Below are positions 44,650 through 53,754 of a stretch of DNA of 64,000 bases, piece after piece; positions within the stretch are counted from its first letter, which is position 1, and the number at the start of each line of letters is the position of its first letter. The translations under genes and the position numbers were made by a program. The notes below the pieces were generated by a model, which was not told where the DNA came from, did not search any database, and worked only from the letters and a program-made list of their open reading frames with translations. Where the stretch lies: positions 806,001 through 870,000 of the forward strand of contig NZ_FNHL01000002.1 of the NCBI RefSeq assembly GCF_900103715.1, in the 5' to 3' direction. This stretch comes from Halogranum gelatinilyticum (lineage in GTDB: Archaea; Halobacteriota; Halobacteria; Halobacteriales; Haloferacaceae).

Positions 44650-46494
44650 CTACTCGAACTGTTCGTCGTACCGCTCTTTGACCGCCTGTTTCTGGTCGGC
44701 GTTCAGCGAGTCGAAGTCGGTGCCGTACATCGACTGAGCCAGCTCCTCCCACGACTCGTAGCGGTCGCCGTCGTCGCTGGTGAACTGGGCGTCGAAGTCG
44801 GCTTCGATCTGCTGTTGGAGTTCGACGTCCAGCGAACCGAAGTCGAAGTGCCGAGTCGGCGTCTCGACGCCGTACGTCTGGCGGGCGATCTCCTCGCGAG
44901 TCAGGACATCGGTCACGGTGTATCCCGGTGCGAACGGCTGTCGGCTGTACAGTTCGTCGACCTGGGCGATGGTCTCGCCGCTGAGATCCTCGTAGTAGAT
45001 GCCGTACTTCGACTGAGTGATTTCGCTGAGCGTTGCAATCCGGCTCGGCTCGGTGTCGTCGTCGGCAGTGTCGTCGCCGCCGTCACTCCCGCCCGACGAA
45101 CTGCTCCGGTCCGGGTCGCCTTCGACCGCGAACGCGTCGGTCTCACCCTCGTAGTCGGTGAAGATACCGTAGACGTACGTCCCGACCGGGAGCTTGAGCG
45201 GGGTGTCTCCGGACTTCATCTCCGTGGCGAGTTCGAACGAGACCCACTCCTGTTCGCCGACGCCCAGTTTCAGCGACTCGTTGAGCCCGATCCGCTCGGG
45301 TCTGTCGTCGCCGTCGAGGTCGAGCTGTAGCCACACCGTCTGGCGGTCTTCGACGTCACCGGTGTTGGTGATTCGAGCCTCGATCTCGACCGAGAGGTCG
45401 TCGCCGTTGTAACTCCTCTTGTCGTGTCTGAGCCGCGAGACCTCGAACTGGCTGTCCTTCACGTAGACGGTCGCTGCGTCGTTCACGTCGGCAACGGTCG
45501 CCACCACCGTGGTGTTCCCGCGCGACTCGTTGGCCGTGGCGAGACTCACGTTTCGAACCAGCTGCTCACCGGCCGCGAGCGTGACGTTCTCGGTGGGGTT
45601 CTGGTGTCCGTCTTCGAATCCGACGGCGAACGTCGTCGTCCCGGCGACCTCGCCGGTGTTCGTGAGCATGACCGTCGCGTTGAGCGGCTCACCTCTGGTC
45701 ACGTTGTCCGGTACCGAGGCGAACTCGACGCCGAACGTCGCTGGCTGCAGGACGGTCAACTGTCCGTCTCTGGCGTCCGTCTCCGTCTGGACCCGGTACG
45801 CGTGCGTGCCGAGCGGCAACGTCTCCGTCGAGGCCGACAGCGAGACCGTCTTCGTCTGGTTCGCCCCGAGTTCGAGGACCGTCACGTTGAGTGCCTCGCT
45901 GGTGTCGAAGCTGCCGTCGCCGTCCGTATCCACCACGAGGCTCACGAGGCGGCTTCGCGCCTCGTCGCCGAGGTTCGTCACGTCGAACGAGACGGTCAAC
46001 GTGTCACCGCTGACGACGTCGGGGTCCGTCGGCACCGCCGAGAGCTGGAACCGGGGCGGCTGTTGGATGTCCACGGTTACGGCGTGGTGCTGTTCGCCCG
46101 TCTCCTCGTTACCGTCCGCGAAGACGGCGTAGCGGTACTGGCCGCTGCTCATGCGCTCGGTGCCCTGCTCGAACGTCACGAGCAGTCGCTCGGCTCCGTT
46201 GAAAGTGACCTCTCGACGTTCGGAGGTCGTCTCGAACGTCCCGTCGCCGTCGGCGTCGAACCGGAGCGAGACAGTGCCCGTCCGGGCGTCCGGCGTGGGA
46301 TTCGTGACCTCCGCTGAGACACGTAACAGGCCGTCCTCGTGGCTCGTGCTGACGTTTCCGATCTCGAATGACTGGGCGGCGTCGGCCGTGGCAGCGTCGT
46401 CCGACTGTGTGCCGAAGAACACCCCACCGACCAGGACGCCGATTACGATGATGCCGAGCAGGCCGAGTCCTGCCAGACCACTCTGTGTAGACAT
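44650..46494 (-). CDS. Membrane-anchored Ig/CARDB-repeat protein with triple C-terminal Y-G repeat
   Basis: 614 residues. An N-terminal membrane helix (LAGLGLLGIIVIGVLVGGVF) anchors a large outer part with four or five Ig/CARDB-like beta domains (for example LTVSFDVTNLGDEARSRLVS; EPLNATVMLTNTGEVAGTT; VEIEARITNTGDVEDRQTVW) containing several N-x-S/T sequons. After an Asp/Ser linker the last 130 residues hold three copies of a helical repeat: TQSKYGIYYEDLSG, ARQTYGVETPTRHFDFGSLD, AQSMYGTDFDSLNADQKQAV. I do not recognise this repeat. I start at MSTQSGLAGL; a TATA-like GTATAACAAAG lies 28 bases upstream. Confidence 0.85.
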   Translation of the reverse strand: MSTQSGLAGLGLLGIIVIGVLVGGVFFGTQSDDAATADAAQSFEIGNVSTSHEDGLLRVSAEVTNPTPDARTGTVSLRFDADGDGTFETTSERREVTFNGAERLLVTFEQGTERMSSGQYRYAVFADGNEETGEQHHAVTVDIQQPPRFQLSAVPTDPDVVSGDTLTVSFDVTNLGDEARSRLVSLVVDTDGDGSFDTSEALNVTVLELGANQTKTVSLSASTETLPLGTHAYRVQTETDARDGQLTVLQPATFGVEFASVPDNVTRGEPLNATVMLTNTGEVAGTTTFAVGFEDGHQNPTENVTLAAGEQLVRNVSLATANESRGNTTVVATVADVNDAATVYVKDSQFEVSRLRHDKRSYNGDDLSVEIEARITNTGDVEDRQTVWLQLDLDGDDRPERIGLNESLKLGVGEQEWVSFELATEMKSGDTPLKLPVGTYVYGIFTDYEGETDAFAVEGDPDRSSSSGGSDGGDDTADDDTEPSRIATLSEITQSKYGIYYEDLSGETIAQVDELYSRQPFAPGYTVTDVLTREEIARQTYGVETPTRHFDFGSLDVELQQQIEADFDAQFTSDDGDRYESWEELAQSMYGTDFDSLNADQKQAVKERYDEQFE

Positions 46495-46847
46495 GTGGGA
46501 GAAATAACAGCGAAAACAGACTTTGTTATACTCTCTGAAACCACACTGACCAGCCGATGCGACGTTCCGACGTCCGGCGAGCCACGCTCCGCCGCCGATG
46601 AATGGCCGACTGCATCGGTTCGTCGGCGTCAACCCGCCGGGACAGCGCGGCCGGTAGCCACTGGATACCCGTGAGCGATGAGTAGTAAGCAGCGAACAAT
46701 GGGCAGTGAACGGTGAGCGACGAGCGGCGAGCAGTGAACAGCGAACAGCGAACAATGAGTGGTGAGAGGAGGCAGCGAACAATGAGCAGTGAACAGCGAA
46801 CAATGAGTGGTGAGAGGAGGCAGCGAGCAGCGAACGGTGTGGCCCGC
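46495..46847. promoter_or_regulatory. Promoter of the Ig-repeat gene and flanking repeat-rich spacer
   Basis: On the minus strand GTATAACAAAG (46531-46521) is centred about 30 bases before the ATG at 46494, suiting a leaderless transcript. From 46673 on the spacer is a minisatellite (listed separately). No gene seen. Confidence 0.6.
46673..46845. repeat. Minisatellite of GCGAACAATGAG-type units
   Basis: Short units (AGCGAACAATGAG, GCAGTGAAC, GGTGAGAGGAGGC) alternate over some 170 bases. A 48-base unit is repeated almost exactly (GCGAACAATGAGTGGTGAGA starting at about 46749 and again at 46797). Spacer-free and too degenerate for CRISPR. It lies between two convergently oriented spacer ends of minus-strand genes. 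Confidence 0.85.
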
Positions 46848-48017
46848 TCAGGAGAGACGGTTGTGCCAGACGTCGACGGTCCGGTGTGCGTAGCCCTTTC
46901 CGACGATGTCCATCGCCCCGTCGCCGTCGAGGTCGACCAGTTTCGCCTCGTGCGTCGGGACGCCGCGTTCGACGACTTCCGGTTCGAAGCGGCCGTCGCC
47001 CTCGTTCCAGAAGACGAACTGCCGCGGGACGTGGCCGGTTTCGAGACCCATCTCCGCGACGTAGATGTCCGGCCGCCCGTCGCCGTCGAGGTCGGCGACC
47101 TGCAACGAGTGTGGGTTCGAGAGGTCGTCGTGGAGGACCGTCAGCTCCCACGTCGGCGGGTCGAAGACCCCGAGACGGGCGCGTCGGTTCCCCTGATACG
47201 GCAGGTCGCCCTCGGTGACGACGATCTCCAGGTCGCCGTCGCCGTCGACGTCGGCCGTCGCGAGCCGCGTCCAGTTCCAGCCCTCCGCGAGCGGTTCGCG
47301 CTTCCACCCGCCGTCGTCGGCGCGGTGAAAGAGGTTCGTCCCGGCGAGGATTTCCGTGCGGCCGTCGCCGTCGATGTCGCCGACTTGGACGCCCTCGACG
47401 TTGAGGTTCTCCGCGACGACGTGGCGGTTCTCGACCGGCCACGGCTCCTGTCGCGGGTTGGTCGGGATGTCGTAGTAGAACACCGTCGCACTCTCCTGGG
47501 AGAGCGCGAGCACTTCGAGTTCGCCGTCGTCGTCGACGTCCGCGACCGCGACGTCGTGATACTTCTCGAAGTCGCTGGTGATGACGCGGCGCGTCCACTC
47601 GTCTCTCGGGTTCGCGGGCTGTTCGAACCAGTAGAGGTCGTTCCGGCCGAGGTTCTGCCCCGCAACGAGGTCGACCCGGCCGTTCCCCGTGATGTCGCCC
47701 AGCGCGCCGCCGACGGAGAGTTCCGGAGCCTTGGCGACGTCGTGACGCTTCCAGCCGGGGTTCTCGTACCAGAAGACGTTCCACTCCAGTCGCTCGATGA
47801 CGTCGCCGACGAGCGGGAGCTTCCGCAGGAAGAGCCGTTTGCCCAGGACCGGCACCGTGACGGGATACGTCCCGCCGACGGCACCGACGAGGATGTCGGG
47901 CCGACCGTTTCCGGTCAGATCCGTCGGGAGACAGAAGCTCATCTGTCCCGCGGGTGGTCGGCCGTCGATACGTTCGTGTCGGAGGTTCAGCCGTCGGTCG
48001 AGTGATGCAGTGGTCAT
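46848..48017 (-). CDS. FG-GAP/VCBS repeat protein, predicted seven-bladed propeller
   Basis: 389 residues with seven evenly spaced calcium-loop repeats: [78 protein letters not shown] and DLDGDGAMDIVGK. Seven repeats suit a closed beta-propeller like those of integrins. No signal peptide, Tat motif or membrane helix is visible at the N-terminus (MTTASLDRRLNLRHERIDG), odd for a family usually exported. TTTGTTATGC (48078-48087) lies about 60 bases upstream. It may bind carbohydrate or protein partners of the cluster. Confidence 0.85.
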   Translation of the reverse strand: MTTASLDRRLNLRHERIDGRPPAGQMSFCLPTDLTGNGRPDILVGAVGGTYPVTVPVLGKRLFLRKLPLVGDVIERLEWNVFWYENPGWKRHDVAKAPELSVGGALGDITGNGRVDLVAGQNLGRNDLYWFEQPANPRDEWTRRVITSDFEKYHDVAVADVDDDGELEVLALSQESATVFYYDIPTNPRQEPWPVENRHVVAENLNVEGVQVGDIDGDGRTEILAGTNLFHRADDGGWKREPLAEGWNWTRLATADVDGDGDLEIVVTEGDLPYQGNRRARLGVFDPPTWELTVLHDDLSNPHSLQVADLDGDGRPDIYVAEMGLETGHVPRQFVFWNEGDGRFEPEVVERGVPTHEAKLVDLDGDGAMDIVGKGYAHRTVDVWHNRLS

Positions 48018-48188
48018 TGGTTGTAATGAAGGATGCCGATTTGGCGTCGGTTGGTCTGTCAGGCGCGAGCCAGTGGCTTTGTTATGCGTCGGTGAGCAGC
48101 CGGTAACGACTACTTAAGCCCCGGTCGGTTGCCGGGCGGAACGGCGTCAGTGAGCCGGCGCGCGATGGCGACGAAGACGGCCGCCCGG

Positions 48189-49712
48189 TCACTCCGAGGG
48201 GTCGGGCGAGAGGCTCTCGAGCATCCGTCCGAAGTTCCGGCGGATCTCCCACCCGAAGAGCGACTCCAGTACGACGACGGCAATCGCGTAGAGAACGGTG
48301 CCCGCGCCGACGAGCAGCACGAAGTTGAGAAGCGACCCGAACGGCAGCTGCGTCTGGACGTACCAGACGCCAACGCCCATGAAGATGCTCGCGAGACCGG
48401 GGTAGAGGAACTCGTAGAGGATGTCCGTCACGCGCATCTCCAGCTCCCGTGCGGTGATGAGGATGTCGAGCGGCATCATCGGGAAGACGAAGATGATCGT
48501 GATGGCGAGTGCCGTTCCCGTGATGCCGTAGCGCGCCGTCAGGGGGTAGATGATGATCGCCATGAGGACGACGCGGAGCGCCGAGAGCTTCGTGATGTAG
48601 TCGGGGCGGCCGACGGCCTTCCAGACCGGGCTGAAGGTCCGGCCGATAGCCCGGAGCAGCCCGTAGATGGCGAGTACCTGCATCGCCGGGACGGCGACCA
48701 TCCACTCCTCGCCGAAGAACGCCATGATGAACGTGGGAGTGACGACGGCGATCCCGACCGACGCCGGGAACGCGAAGAGTGCGGTCATCCGGAGCGTCTT
48801 CAGATACGCCCGCCGGAAACTGGGCATATTGCCCTGGAGTTTCGAGAACGCGGGGAACATGACGCTCTCGACGATGCCGGAGATCTCCGTCGCTGGCGCG
48901 TTCGCAAACCGGTAGGTGTACTGGTAGAACGCCAGCATGGTCGGGTTCAGGAACCAGCCGACGAACGCGTCGTCGCCCTCGCTGTAGAGGAAGTAGAGGA
49001 TCGACGAGCCAGTCAGCCACTTGCCGTAGCCGACGAGCTCCTTCGCGATCTCCAGGTCGAACTCGGGCCACGGCCGGTAGTCGTGGATGAGATACGAGAT
49101 GAACAGCCGGAGGACGTCCGCGGCGAGGAAGCCCGCGACGAACGACCACGCGTCCGGCGACACCAGTGCCCAGCCGACGCTGACGGCGAACTGCGCCCCG
49201 TCGCCGACGATCTTGTAGGCGAACTCCTTGTGGAAGTCGAGGTTCTTCTGGAAGTAGACGAGACCGGGGTTCTGGAAGGCGAGGATGACCGGCGAGAGCG
49301 CGATTGCCCGGATGGGCCACGTCGCCGCCGGCTCGCCGAACACCGTCGTCGCCAACACCGGCGCGGCGAGGAACAACACGACGCCGATGAGGAGTCCGCG
49401 GGCGATTTCGAGCACCCACGTCGTGTTCAGGTGGGAGTCGACGTCCGCCTGCTCCTTTTGAATCAATGCTGCGTTCAGTCCGATGTTGGTGAACTTCCGC
49501 ATCGCGCTCAGTCCGAGGAGACCGATGCCGACGATGCCAAGTTCACGGGGACCGATGAGACGGGCCAAAATCACCAGCATGGAGAGTTGGAGCACTCGGC
49601 TGGTCACGTTCTGTCCCGCCAGCCAGACGATACTCTTCGCGACCCGCTCTCCGACCGACCCGGAGGGGCTCAGTCTGCTGATAAGTGCCCGGACTCTCTC
49701 GATGGGGCTCAT
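48189..49712 (-). CDS. Polysaccharide/oligosaccharide flippase (Wzx/MOP family)
   Basis: 507 residues with about 12-14 membrane helices (for example LQLSMLVILARLIGPRELGI, GIAVVTPTFIMAFFGEEWMV). The motif ARLIGPRELGIVGIGLL and the following alternating helices match polysaccharide transport proteins that flip lipid-linked glycans across the membrane. The N-terminal cytoplasmic tail precedes SIVWLAGQNVTSRVLQ. Within the cluster this is the likely exporter of the repeat unit made by the glycosyltransferases. Confidence 0.9.
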   Translation of the reverse strand: MSPIERVRALISRLSPSGSVGERVAKSIVWLAGQNVTSRVLQLSMLVILARLIGPRELGIVGIGLLGLSAMRKFTNIGLNAALIQKEQADVDSHLNTTWVLEIARGLLIGVVLFLAAPVLATTVFGEPAATWPIRAIALSPVILAFQNPGLVYFQKNLDFHKEFAYKIVGDGAQFAVSVGWALVSPDAWSFVAGFLAADVLRLFISYLIHDYRPWPEFDLEIAKELVGYGKWLTGSSILYFLYSEGDDAFVGWFLNPTMLAFYQYTYRFANAPATEISGIVESVMFPAFSKLQGNMPSFRRAYLKTLRMTALFAFPASVGIAVVTPTFIMAFFGEEWMVAVPAMQVLAIYGLLRAIGRTFSPVWKAVGRPDYITKLSALRVVLMAIIIYPLTARYGITGTALAITIIFVFPMMPLDILITARELEMRVTDILYEFLYPGLASIFMGVGVWYVQTQLPFGSLLNFVLLVGAGTVLYAIAVVVLESLFGWEIRRNFGRMLESLSPDPSE

Positions 49713-50018
49713 CTGCCCTGTAGTGTCTTCGGTGGGGGACGGGGTCGGTTGCTGTTCATATCAAGAATCATATCTGTATCGCGTAAGAGTACGATTGCGC
49801 TCTGTGGTCCATTGTTATGACTCGATTATCCTCAGCCGGTCGACATCGGCGGGGGTTAGCAGCCGTATACCCGGCGGACTGCACGGTGGTACGCACGGGA
49901 TACCACCCCGGACGTCGGTCGGCGGAAACGCCGGAGACGGGCGATTCGCACAAACCGGTCAGCGGTCTGTCAGCCGACACGGGGAGTCTGTCCCCGCTGT
50001 CGGCGACGGGCCGGTCGT
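49713..50018. other. Non-coding interval, promoter of the flippase gene
   Basis: Three hundred bases; the left half is AT-rich. ATTGTTATGA (49811-49820) is another instance of the TTGTTAT element, about 100 bases before the flippase ATG. No gene or RNA seen. Confidence 0.45.
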
Positions 50019-51212
50019 TCACTCGGCGTCCCGGCGGAGATAGTGGGCCAGCCCGTGGGCCATCGTCGCCTCACACCACCGCATGAGCGTGATCCGCTTC
50101 GTGTAATATCGTCGCCGCTCGTAATAGAAGCGACCCTTGCCGTTCGAGAGGTTTTCGACGGCCCACCTGATCACCGGCTGGGCGAACTCGTCGCCGAGCA
50201 TCGAGAAGACGACGGCCCCCTGTGCCGAGGAGTGGACGTCGCGGGGATACTCGTGTCGCTCGTCGTTGTGCGGCGCGCCCGCGTCGGTGAACAGCCCCCG
50301 GTAGAACGGAAGTGCCGTGTCGAGCGTGCTCGCGTACCGCTCCGAGCCGGTGACGTCACCGTACCGGAGGAACGACTCGACGATGAAGCCGTTGTGGAAG
50401 TTGTCCTTCGAGAGATGCGACGACTCCGGCGGGTCGCGGTAGAGCCAGCCGCCCTCGGGTGTCTGTTGGGCGGCGACGTAGTCGAGGATGTTCGTCGCCG
50501 CCTCGCGGAGCCGGGAATCGCCCGACGCCTCGTAGAGGTTTATCAGGAGCCGCGCGCCCAGCGCGTTGGCGTTGAGCGTGTAGTTCTCCCCCGTGTCGAG
50601 GGGTTTGTACTTGATGCGCGCGCCGTCGGGATGCGTCGCGTACTCCAGATCCTCGAAGACGAAGTCGGCGGCGGTGAGCGCGACCTCGCGGTACCGGTCG
50701 TCAACGTGGGCCGCCGCCAAGAGCAGTGCCTCGACGGCGTACGCCGTGCCGACGATGCCGGGGACGTTCGGCTCGTTGCGGTAGTCGAGACCCTGCAGCG
50801 GATGTTTGTGGCCGCCGCAGAAGCCGCTGTAGCCCGTGCTCCGGTTGTCGACGAGCCACTCGACCAGCTCCCGGCCGTCGTCGAGGAACCGTCGCTGGCC
50901 GGTCAGCTCGTAGGCCCGGAAGTTCGCGATAGCGAAGAGCGCGATGCCCATGAAGTTCCGCCGCTGTTCGACGCGGAGCAGCGGGCGGACGTTGACCGGG
51001 GCGCGGCGGACGGCCTGCTGAAACACGAGGTTCAGCCACTTGTTGTCGACAGGCAGTGCTCGGAGAAGCCGGCTGCTCTCGCCGTCGTACAGGTCCCAGC
51101 CGCGGTAATCCCGCGCTCGGGCGTAGTCGAGGACGTTGACGAGCTGGTGGAGTACCCACTCGTCGTGGAGGTGGTCGGTGGCGTCGGAAAGAGTGCCGTA
51201 GTCGAGGCTCAT
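50019..51212 (-). CDS. Alpha/alpha-barrel protein, epimerase or glycan-hydrolase type
   Basis: 397 residues of paired helices with conserved aromatic/Gly-rich turns (VEWLVDNRSTGYSGFCGGHK, EGGWLYRDPPESSHLSKDNF, NGFIVESFLRYGDV), as in six-hairpin glycosidases and glucuronyl C5-epimerase-like proteins. No signal peptide, so it probably acts on cytoplasmic sugar intermediates. I start at MSLDYGTLSDATDHL, whose ATG overlaps the stop of the upstream gene (ATGA). It is the last gene of a coupled three-gene unit. Catalytic residues not assigned. Confidence 0.72.
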   Translation of the reverse strand: MSLDYGTLSDATDHLHDEWVLHQLVNVLDYARARDYRGWDLYDGESSRLLRALPVDNKWLNLVFQQAVRRAPVNVRPLLRVEQRRNFMGIALFAIANFRAYELTGQRRFLDDGRELVEWLVDNRSTGYSGFCGGHKHPLQGLDYRNEPNVPGIVGTAYAVEALLLAAAHVDDRYREVALTAADFVFEDLEYATHPDGARIKYKPLDTGENYTLNANALGARLLINLYEASGDSRLREAATNILDYVAAQQTPEGGWLYRDPPESSHLSKDNFHNGFIVESFLRYGDVTGSERYASTLDTALPFYRGLFTDAGAPHNDERHEYPRDVHSSAQGAVVFSMLGDEFAQPVIRWAVENLSNGKGRFYYERRRYYTKRITLMRWCEATMAHGLAHYLRRDAE

Positions 51213-52735
51213 TCGAGGTAGCCGAGGTCTTCGAGTCGCCGTTCGAGTTCGTCGGTGTCTTTGGTCTCTCGGCCGCCGTATGCCTCGAGTGGCTCTCGGG
51301 TACCCGTCTCGGGGAGCCCGTCGCGGAACGGTTCGGCGAACGCGACGCCGTCCATGTCGGTCGGAACCGGACAGTCCAGATAGCGAAGGACCGTCGGCGC
51401 GACGTCGAGAATCGACTGCATCGGAAGCTCGCCCGCCGTCACGTCGGGACCGTGGACGAGGAGGACGCCAACGGGATGGTTGCCCGAGGTCCACGAGGTG
51501 ACCTGCCGCTCGACGACCGAGGGGGTCACCCCGCCGTAGATCTCCCAGGAGTCGGCGGCGGTGAGCAGCAGGTCCGGTGCCTCGTCGAGATGCGGGCCTT
51601 CGTAGACGTCTTCGGCGTAGTTGACCGCAGCGAACGGACACGCGCCGTCGACTCTGATTGCTTCGAGTTCAGCCTTCAGCTCGTCGCGGAACCGCTCGTA
51701 GTCGTCGCCGAGGCGGTCGCGGTTGATGTAGAGGGGACCCTGGCTGAGGGCGACGGCGTCCGACTCGTCCCACTGGACGCGGTTGGCGAGTTCGAACGTC
51801 GGAATCGGATAGCCGGACGCGACGAGTCGCTCGTAGAGTGCCGTCGGGAGCACCGTCCGGGCGACGGCACCGACTGTCCGCGGCGAGAGGCCGACTCGCT
51901 TCAACAGCGTGTAGAGACCGCCGGAGATGTCGTCCCCGGTCCGCCGTTCGATGGAGAGATGGCCCTCGTCGAGCAGATACTTGTTCAGCACGAAGGTGTG
52001 CTCGATGTGCGAGTGGCCGTGGTCGGAGTAGACGATCTTCGTCAGGTCGTCCGGCAGCTTGCCGAGATACTCGTCGATGAGCATCCAGCCGCGTTCGGTC
52101 TCCGGGCCGTCGCCGAACTGGTGCTGGAGGACGTTGATGTAGAACACCGTCAGGTGGATGTAGTCGTAGCCCTCCTCGAGCAGGTCGAGCAGGAGGTCGA
52201 ACCGCGAACGGATCAGGTCGAGCGCGTCGTCGACGCCGCTGGACGCGTGGACGTCGTCGACGCCGACCTGCCAGCCGTACTGCTCTTCGAGGAGCGACTG
52301 GACTTCGGGCGGATACGTCATCGGCTCGTCGTCGAGAGCGACCTCGAAGGGCGCGCCGAAGCCCGAGACCATCGTCCCGTTCAGCGGCGAGGGGGGATAC
52401 GTCATCGGGACGTTGAGGACGGCACACCGCTTGCCCGCCTCCGAGAGGTAGTCCCAGGTATCCGCGGTGTCGAACGACCGCGCGTCGGGCGCGGTGATAC
52501 GGCCGGATTCGCGGTCGAGGTTCAGCCACCAGTAGACGCCGAGCTTGCCGGGGTTCTTCCCCGAGGTCGAACACCGCCAGGCGGGACAGGTCACGGGCGG
52601 GACGACGGTCTGCAGCGGTGCGCGGCTGCCCTCCGCGACGAGTCGCGAGAGGTTCGGCAGCTTCCCCTCGTCCATCATGCGGTCCAGCTTGTGCCAGGCG
52701 GCCCCGTCGAGTCCGAGCGTGAGCAGTCGCGTCAT
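51209..52735 (-). CDS. Alkaline-phosphatase-superfamily phosphodiesterase/transferase
   Basis: 508 residues. The fold of type-I phosphodiesterases is visible: LLTLGLDGAAWHKLDRMMDE (first metal Asp), the nucleophile region TVVPPVTCPAWRC with Thr, YINVLQHQFGD, VYSDHGHSHIEHTF with metal ligands DHGH, and a late SGNHPVGVLL with His. No export signal. Members act as nucleotide pyrophosphatases or transfer phospho-groups; in a glycan cluster it may modify a polymer precursor. Starts in the ATGA overlap with the FemAB-like gene and ends in one with the barrel gene. Confidence 0.85.
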   Translation of the reverse strand: MTRLLTLGLDGAAWHKLDRMMDEGKLPNLSRLVAEGSRAPLQTVVPPVTCPAWRCSTSGKNPGKLGVYWWLNLDRESGRITAPDARSFDTADTWDYLSEAGKRCAVLNVPMTYPPSPLNGTMVSGFGAPFEVALDDEPMTYPPEVQSLLEEQYGWQVGVDDVHASSGVDDALDLIRSRFDLLLDLLEEGYDYIHLTVFYINVLQHQFGDGPETERGWMLIDEYLGKLPDDLTKIVYSDHGHSHIEHTFVLNKYLLDEGHLSIERRTGDDISGGLYTLLKRVGLSPRTVGAVARTVLPTALYERLVASGYPIPTFELANRVQWDESDAVALSQGPLYINRDRLGDDYERFRDELKAELEAIRVDGACPFAAVNYAEDVYEGPHLDEAPDLLLTAADSWEIYGGVTPSVVERQVTSWTSGNHPVGVLLVHGPDVTAGELPMQSILDVAPTVLRYLDCPVPTDMDGVAFAEPFRDGLPETGTREPLEAYGGRETKDTDELERRLEDLGYLE

Positions 52736-53754
52736 CGGAACCTGCGGTAGAGGTCGGAGACGACGTTCATCGTCCGCGTGCCGCGTTCGATCTCGAAGTA
52801 GAGGTTCGTCTCCGGGTTGAACTTCGCCTTGTACTTGCTGATGTGGGGGGTGTTCGCCCCGACGAAGCTGTACGTGGTCTTGCCCGCCTCGATGCCGTCG
52901 ACGATGGACTCCCAGACGAGAATGTCGTTGACGTTCAGGTCGGTCTCGACGGTCGGCTTCGGCGACCCCTGCCAGAGCATCACGCTGTCCGTATCGTGAA
53001 GCATCAGGTTGCCGCTGACGGGCTCGCCGTCGATATCCAGCACGTAGACGAGGAGGCTATCCTCGGGCAGGGCGTGATAGAGGTCTTCGATGTACGCCGA
53101 GTCGAGGACGAGACCGCCGTCACCCTCGTCGTACCGGGAGTTGACGCGGCCGAGGACGTACTCGAGGCCTTCCAAGCCTCGCTCTTCGACGACGTAGGCG
53201 TCCTCCGGCGTGTTCGTCACTGCCGTTCGGGCGTCGCGTGCGAAGCCCTCCAACAGGGCCTCCTCGCCGACGGTGATGTCGAGGTCGTAGGTGTACTTCG
53301 GCATCGTCTTGAAGTCGTTCCACTGGAAGGGCCGGACGTCGTCGTAGCCGGTCTGCGTGACCGTGTGGACGTACTTCGGGTTGAGGTTCGACTCGATCCA
53401 CTTCAGACAGCTCTCGATGAAGCCGAGATTGCGCTTCTCGAAGCGACGCTGTTTGAGATGCTCGTAGTTGAACAGCACCGGGCCGAGATGCGGCACACCC
53501 AGGCCGGGCGGCGGCGAGAAGACCGTCGTCACCGGCCCCTTCGTGACCTCGAAGACGGGGAAGATGCCGACCGGCTCCTGGCCCTTGTAGCCGACGAGGG
53601 GGTGGAGCGTGGCGTCGCTGTGTTCCTCGATGACGCGGAGGACCTCGTAGCGGTGGAACAGCGACCCCATCGGCGACCGCTCGACGAGGTCGTTCCACTC
53701 GCCGTGGAGTCCATCGAGTGTCGCGTCGTGCCGTGGTTCGACGGTGATACTCAT
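52732..53754 (-). CDS. FemAB/GNAT-type acyltransferase
   Basis: 340 residues with the double-GNAT layout of FemAB-like proteins: SLFHRYEVLRVIEEHSDATL, IFPVFEVTKGPVTTVFSPPP, KYTYDLDI, and the second domain LDIDGEPVSGNLMLHDTDSV with NDILVWESIVDGIEAGKTTY. FemAB proteins transfer aminoacyl groups, and related ones occur in exosortase-linked EPS loci. I start at MSITVEPRHD; the frame is open 73 codons further but that part lacks family similarity. First gene of the coupled three-gene unit. GTATAACGATATTG on the minus strand near 53864-53877 is a promoter candidate. Confidence 0.82.
   Translation of the reverse strand: MSITVEPRHDATLDGLHGEWNDLVERSPMGSLFHRYEVLRVIEEHSDATLHPLVGYKGQEPVGIFPVFEVTKGPVTTVFSPPPGLGVPHLGPVLFNYEHLKQRRFEKRNLGFIESCLKWIESNLNPKYVHTVTQTGYDDVRPFQWNDFKTMPKYTYDLDITVGEEALLEGFARDARTAVTNTPEDAYVVEERGLEGLEYVLGRVNSRYDEGDGGLVLDSAYIEDLYHALPEDSLLVYVLDIDGEPVSGNLMLHDTDSVMLWQGSPKPTVETDLNVNDILVWESIVDGIEAGKTTYSFVGANTPHISKYKAKFNPETNLYFEIERGTRTMNVVSDLYRRFR

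Noticed and set aside
46673-46845. Possible CRISPR array
   Set aside because: Units are short, degenerate and directly adjoining, without equal spacers or cas genes.
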